Shown: piece after piece, positions 61,888 through 64,000 of the stretch
Position numbering within the stretch: the first letter of the stretch is position 1
Layout: every line of letters starts with the position of its first letter
Assembly (NCBI GenBank): GCA_037833965.1
Contig: AP031358.1
Span: 7,200,001 to 7,264,000 of the forward strand
Length of the DNA stretch: 64,000 bases
From: Marchantia polymorpha subsp. ruderalis
Lineage: Eukaryota > Streptophyta > Marchantiopsida > Marchantiales > Marchantiaceae
Direction: 5' to 3'
Notes under the pieces: model-generated
The model's input: only the letters and a program-made list of their open reading frames with translations
Told to the model about the DNA's origin: nothing
Database searches by the model: none
Position numbers and translations under genes: made by a program

Positions 61888-62259
61888 GCCTCGCTGCAGT
61901 TGTTGTTGTCTTGTGCCCCTCGCCATCGCTCGCTCGCCTTCGTCTGTTGCGGGCTCGGTGGACCCACACGACATCAGTCACAGCCTCGAGGCTGAGGCCC
62001 GCTCGGGTGCGACCTCTACTTGATCAGAGCTCTCGCTCGCTCATTTAGCTCGGGACGCATCAGGAGTTTCTCATCTCATCGGCGGACCGGACCTCACACC
62101 GCAGCCCATCATCCATTCAGCAGAGGAGAGCAGCTTGCTCGGGGACAACACGCAGAGACTGGCAGACAGACCCGGAGACAGAGAGAGGCAGAGAGGCAGA
62201 GACGACGAGGAGCGAGGAACGCAGAAAGGAAAAAAAAAGCTCGAGAGCGAATCGAGGAT

Positions 62260-63600
62260 ATGGCGATCACCATCTCGGCGGTGAAGGCTCGGTCCATCTA
62301 TGACAGCAGAGGGAACCCGACGGTGGAGTGCGATGTGCACCTGAGCGATGGGTCGATGCACCGGGCGGCGGTGCCGAGCGGAGCGTCGACGGGAGTGTAC
62401 GAGGCGCTCGAGCTCCGCGACGGAGGCAAGAAGTTCATGGGCAAGGGCGTGTCGAAGGCCGTGGGCAACATCGAGACCGTGATTGCGCCGGCGCTCGTGG
62501 GCAAGGACCCGACGGAGCAGACGGCGCTCGACAACCTCATGGTGCAGGAGCTCGACGGCACGCAGAACGAGTGGGGCTGGTGCAAGCAGAAGCTCGGCGC
62601 CAACTCGATCCTCGCCGTCTCGCTGGCGCTGTGCCGCGCCGGCGCCGCCGTCAAGGGCGTCCCGCTCTACCGTCACATCGCCGACCTCGCCGGCAACACG
62701 GAGCTGGTGCTCCCCGTGCCCGCGCTCAACGTTATCAATGGCGGCTCGCACGCGGGCAACAAGCTCGCCATGCAGGAGTTCATGATTCTGCCAACGGGCG
62801 CCTCGTCGTTCAAAGAGGCAATGCAGATGGGCAGCGAGGTCTACCACAACCTCAAGGCCGTGATCAAGAAGAAGTATGGCCAGGACGCCACCAACGTCGG
62901 CGATGAGGGCGGCTTCGCGCCCAACATCCAGGAGAACAAGGAGGGTCTTGAGCTCCTCAAGGTCGCCATCGAGAAGGCAGGATACACTGGCAAGGTCGTC
63001 ATCGGCATGGACGTGGCTGCGTCTGAGTTCTACTCGGCCGACGACAAGCGCTACGATCTGAATTTCAAGGAAGAAGGCAACGATGGTAGTGCCAAAATTT
63101 CAGGCGACGAGCTCATCAAGCTGTACCAATCTTTCGTGGCTGAGTACCCGATCGTTTCCATTGAAGACCCCTTTGACCAGGACGACTGGGAGCACTACAG
63201 CAAGTTCACCGCGGCGCTCGGCGAGGCGGTGCAGATCGTGGGCGATGACTTGCTCGTCACCAACCCCAAGCGCGTGGCCTACGCCATCAAGGACAAGTCG
63301 TGCAATGCTCTGCTGCTCAAGGTGAACCAAATTGGGTCTGTGACTGAGAGTATCGAGGCCGTGAAGATGTCCAAGCGCGCTGGGTGGGGCGTGATGACCA
63401 GCCACCGGAGTGGTGAGACCGAGGACACCTTCATCGCGGATTTGGCCGTGGGTCTGTCGACCGGGCAGATCAAGACTGGCGCCCCCTGCCGATCCGAGCG
63501 CTTGGCCAAGTACAACCAGTTGCTGCGCATCGAGGAGGAGCTCGGTGACAAGGCTGTGTACGCGGGAGTCAACTTCAGACAGCCAGTGAAGCCGTACTGA
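62260..63600 (+). CDS. ENO: Enolase (phosphopyruvate hydratase), single exon
   Basis: Converts 2-phosphoglycerate to phosphoenolpyruvate in glycolysis, probably in the cytosol. The 446-residue length equals typical plant enolases. The start [20 protein letters not shown] is canonical, and no other ATG lies in the upstream open frame. Catalytic and binding residues are present: H164 in GGSHAGNK, E216 in GDEGGFAPN, metal ligands in [21 protein letters not shown] and [10 protein letters not shown]354 in [10 protein letters not shown], and H382 in the [18 protein letters not shown] signature. No transit peptide is encoded from the ATG. The coding region has no intron, unusual for plant enolases, and third-position GC is much higher in the first half than near the end. 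The leader is purine-rich. The product is certain; whether this is the main copy or a retrogene is not. Confidence 0.97.
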   Translation: MAITISAVKARSIYDSRGNPTVECDVHLSDGSMHRAAVPSGASTGVYEALELRDGGKKFMGKGVSKAVGNIETVIAPALVGKDPTEQTALDNLMVQELDGTQNEWGWCKQKLGANSILAVSLALCRAGAAVKGVPLYRHIADLAGNTELVLPVPALNVINGGSHAGNKLAMQEFMILPTGASSFKEAMQMGSEVYHNLKAVIKKKYGQDATNVGDEGGFAPNIQENKEGLELLKVAIEKAGYTGKVVIGMDVAASEFYSADDKRYDLNFKEEGNDGSAKISGDELIKLYQSFVAEYPIVSIEDPFDQDDWEHYSKFTAALGEAVQIVGDDLLVTNPKRVAYAIKDKSCNALLLKVNQIGSVTESIEAVKMSKRAGWGVMTSHRSGETEDTFIADLAVGLSTGQIKTGAPCRSERLAKYNQLLRIEEELGDKAVYAGVNFRQPVKPY

Positions 63601-64000
63601 GCTGCGATTCTTTCCGTCCGTGGTTTTTCCGATCGGGTATGCCAGCGTCCCAAGTCCTTCAGCACAGTATAGCATCGTGATGCGCTCTCAAGGAGTCGTC
63701 GCTTTGAGGTTTTACTCTTTTACAGTCGGCATACCCAGTCACGCCACCTCTTTTTCCTGTCTTGCCAATAAGTGCTCTACTGTAATTTAAAAATGACAAC
63801 AAAGTCCCGAGGTTTACACTCTCCACGTCTTCGCTGTCCGTGTCGGAATCGCCGTGCATGCTCGAATTTCGTGTTTTGCTCTTGAATTCATTGTTCTGGT
63901 CGACCTTTTTGTTCCTCTGTATGTATAAGTGGATTGATGGCTCACTGTGCGTCGCTCGTCGTAGCGAATGAAATGGCTCTAGAACAGTTGAATCGGTTAG
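63601..64000 (+). other. Enolase 3' UTR and flank
   Basis: The sequence after the stop is T-rich and non-coding, consistent with a 3' UTR. No canonical AATAAA stands out. A short minus-strand frame (63659-63859) lies here but has no recognisable motif. Confidence 0.5.

Noticed and set aside
61194..61967. 257-codon minus-strand frame divergent from enolase
   Set aside because: GC-rich promoter DNA with few stops; the N-terminal part is a translated purine tract and no family is recognisable.
62020..62259. Eighty-codon in-frame extension upstream of enolase that looks like a mitochondrial presequence (Arg/Ser-rich)
   Set aside because: The extension opens with TTG and contains no ATG before 62260. 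It is purine-rich leader DNA, so dual targeting would need near-cognate initiation that nothing supports.

Overview
The window is nuclear DNA from a land plant, most likely a bryophyte and perhaps a liverwort. It contains a plant-type DIS3/RRP44 exosome gene with 24 exons, a plant-like enolase, and an LC8-family dynein light chain. Plants with swimming sperm keep flagellar dyneins, so the last fits a bryophyte or fern. The rest is gene-poor, AT-rich sequence with decayed retrotransposons. The species itself cannot be read from the sequence.

Layout: 1-5.5 kb has no recognisable gene and becomes GC-rich towards a single-exon ribonuclease-inhibitor-type LRR gene (5483-6787). 6.8-24.9 kb is mostly non-coding, with a tentative two-exon membrane-protein gene at 15860-16679 and a very AT-rich block at about 21.6-24.9 kb. 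A 5'-truncated Ty3/gypsy element lies on the minus strand at 25010-28804, between two perfect 79-bp direct repeats. 28.9-33.3 kb has no recognisable gene. DIS3/RRP44 fills 33329-41477 (plus strand; spliced product 940 residues). The dynein light chain is at 43560-43838 (minus). 45.1-50.0 kb is a decayed Ty1/copia element (minus) with a decayed hAT-superfamily transposase inside it. 50-61.8 kb shows nothing recognisable. A single-exon enolase (62260-63600, plus) ends the window.

The confident genes are unrelated housekeeping or cell-biology genes, and nothing suggests an operon or cluster. The least expected feature is a set of about ten near-perfect to perfect foldbacks with unrelated sequences. 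Arms are 10-28 bp and most loops are short. Two lie inside transposon coding DNA, where the inverted arm appears to overwrite codons. This looks like a local mutational process such as template switching rather than one repeat family. The second unexpected feature is the 79-bp target duplication around a gypsy copy that is cut at its protease active-site codon but keeps an apparently complete 3' LTR.
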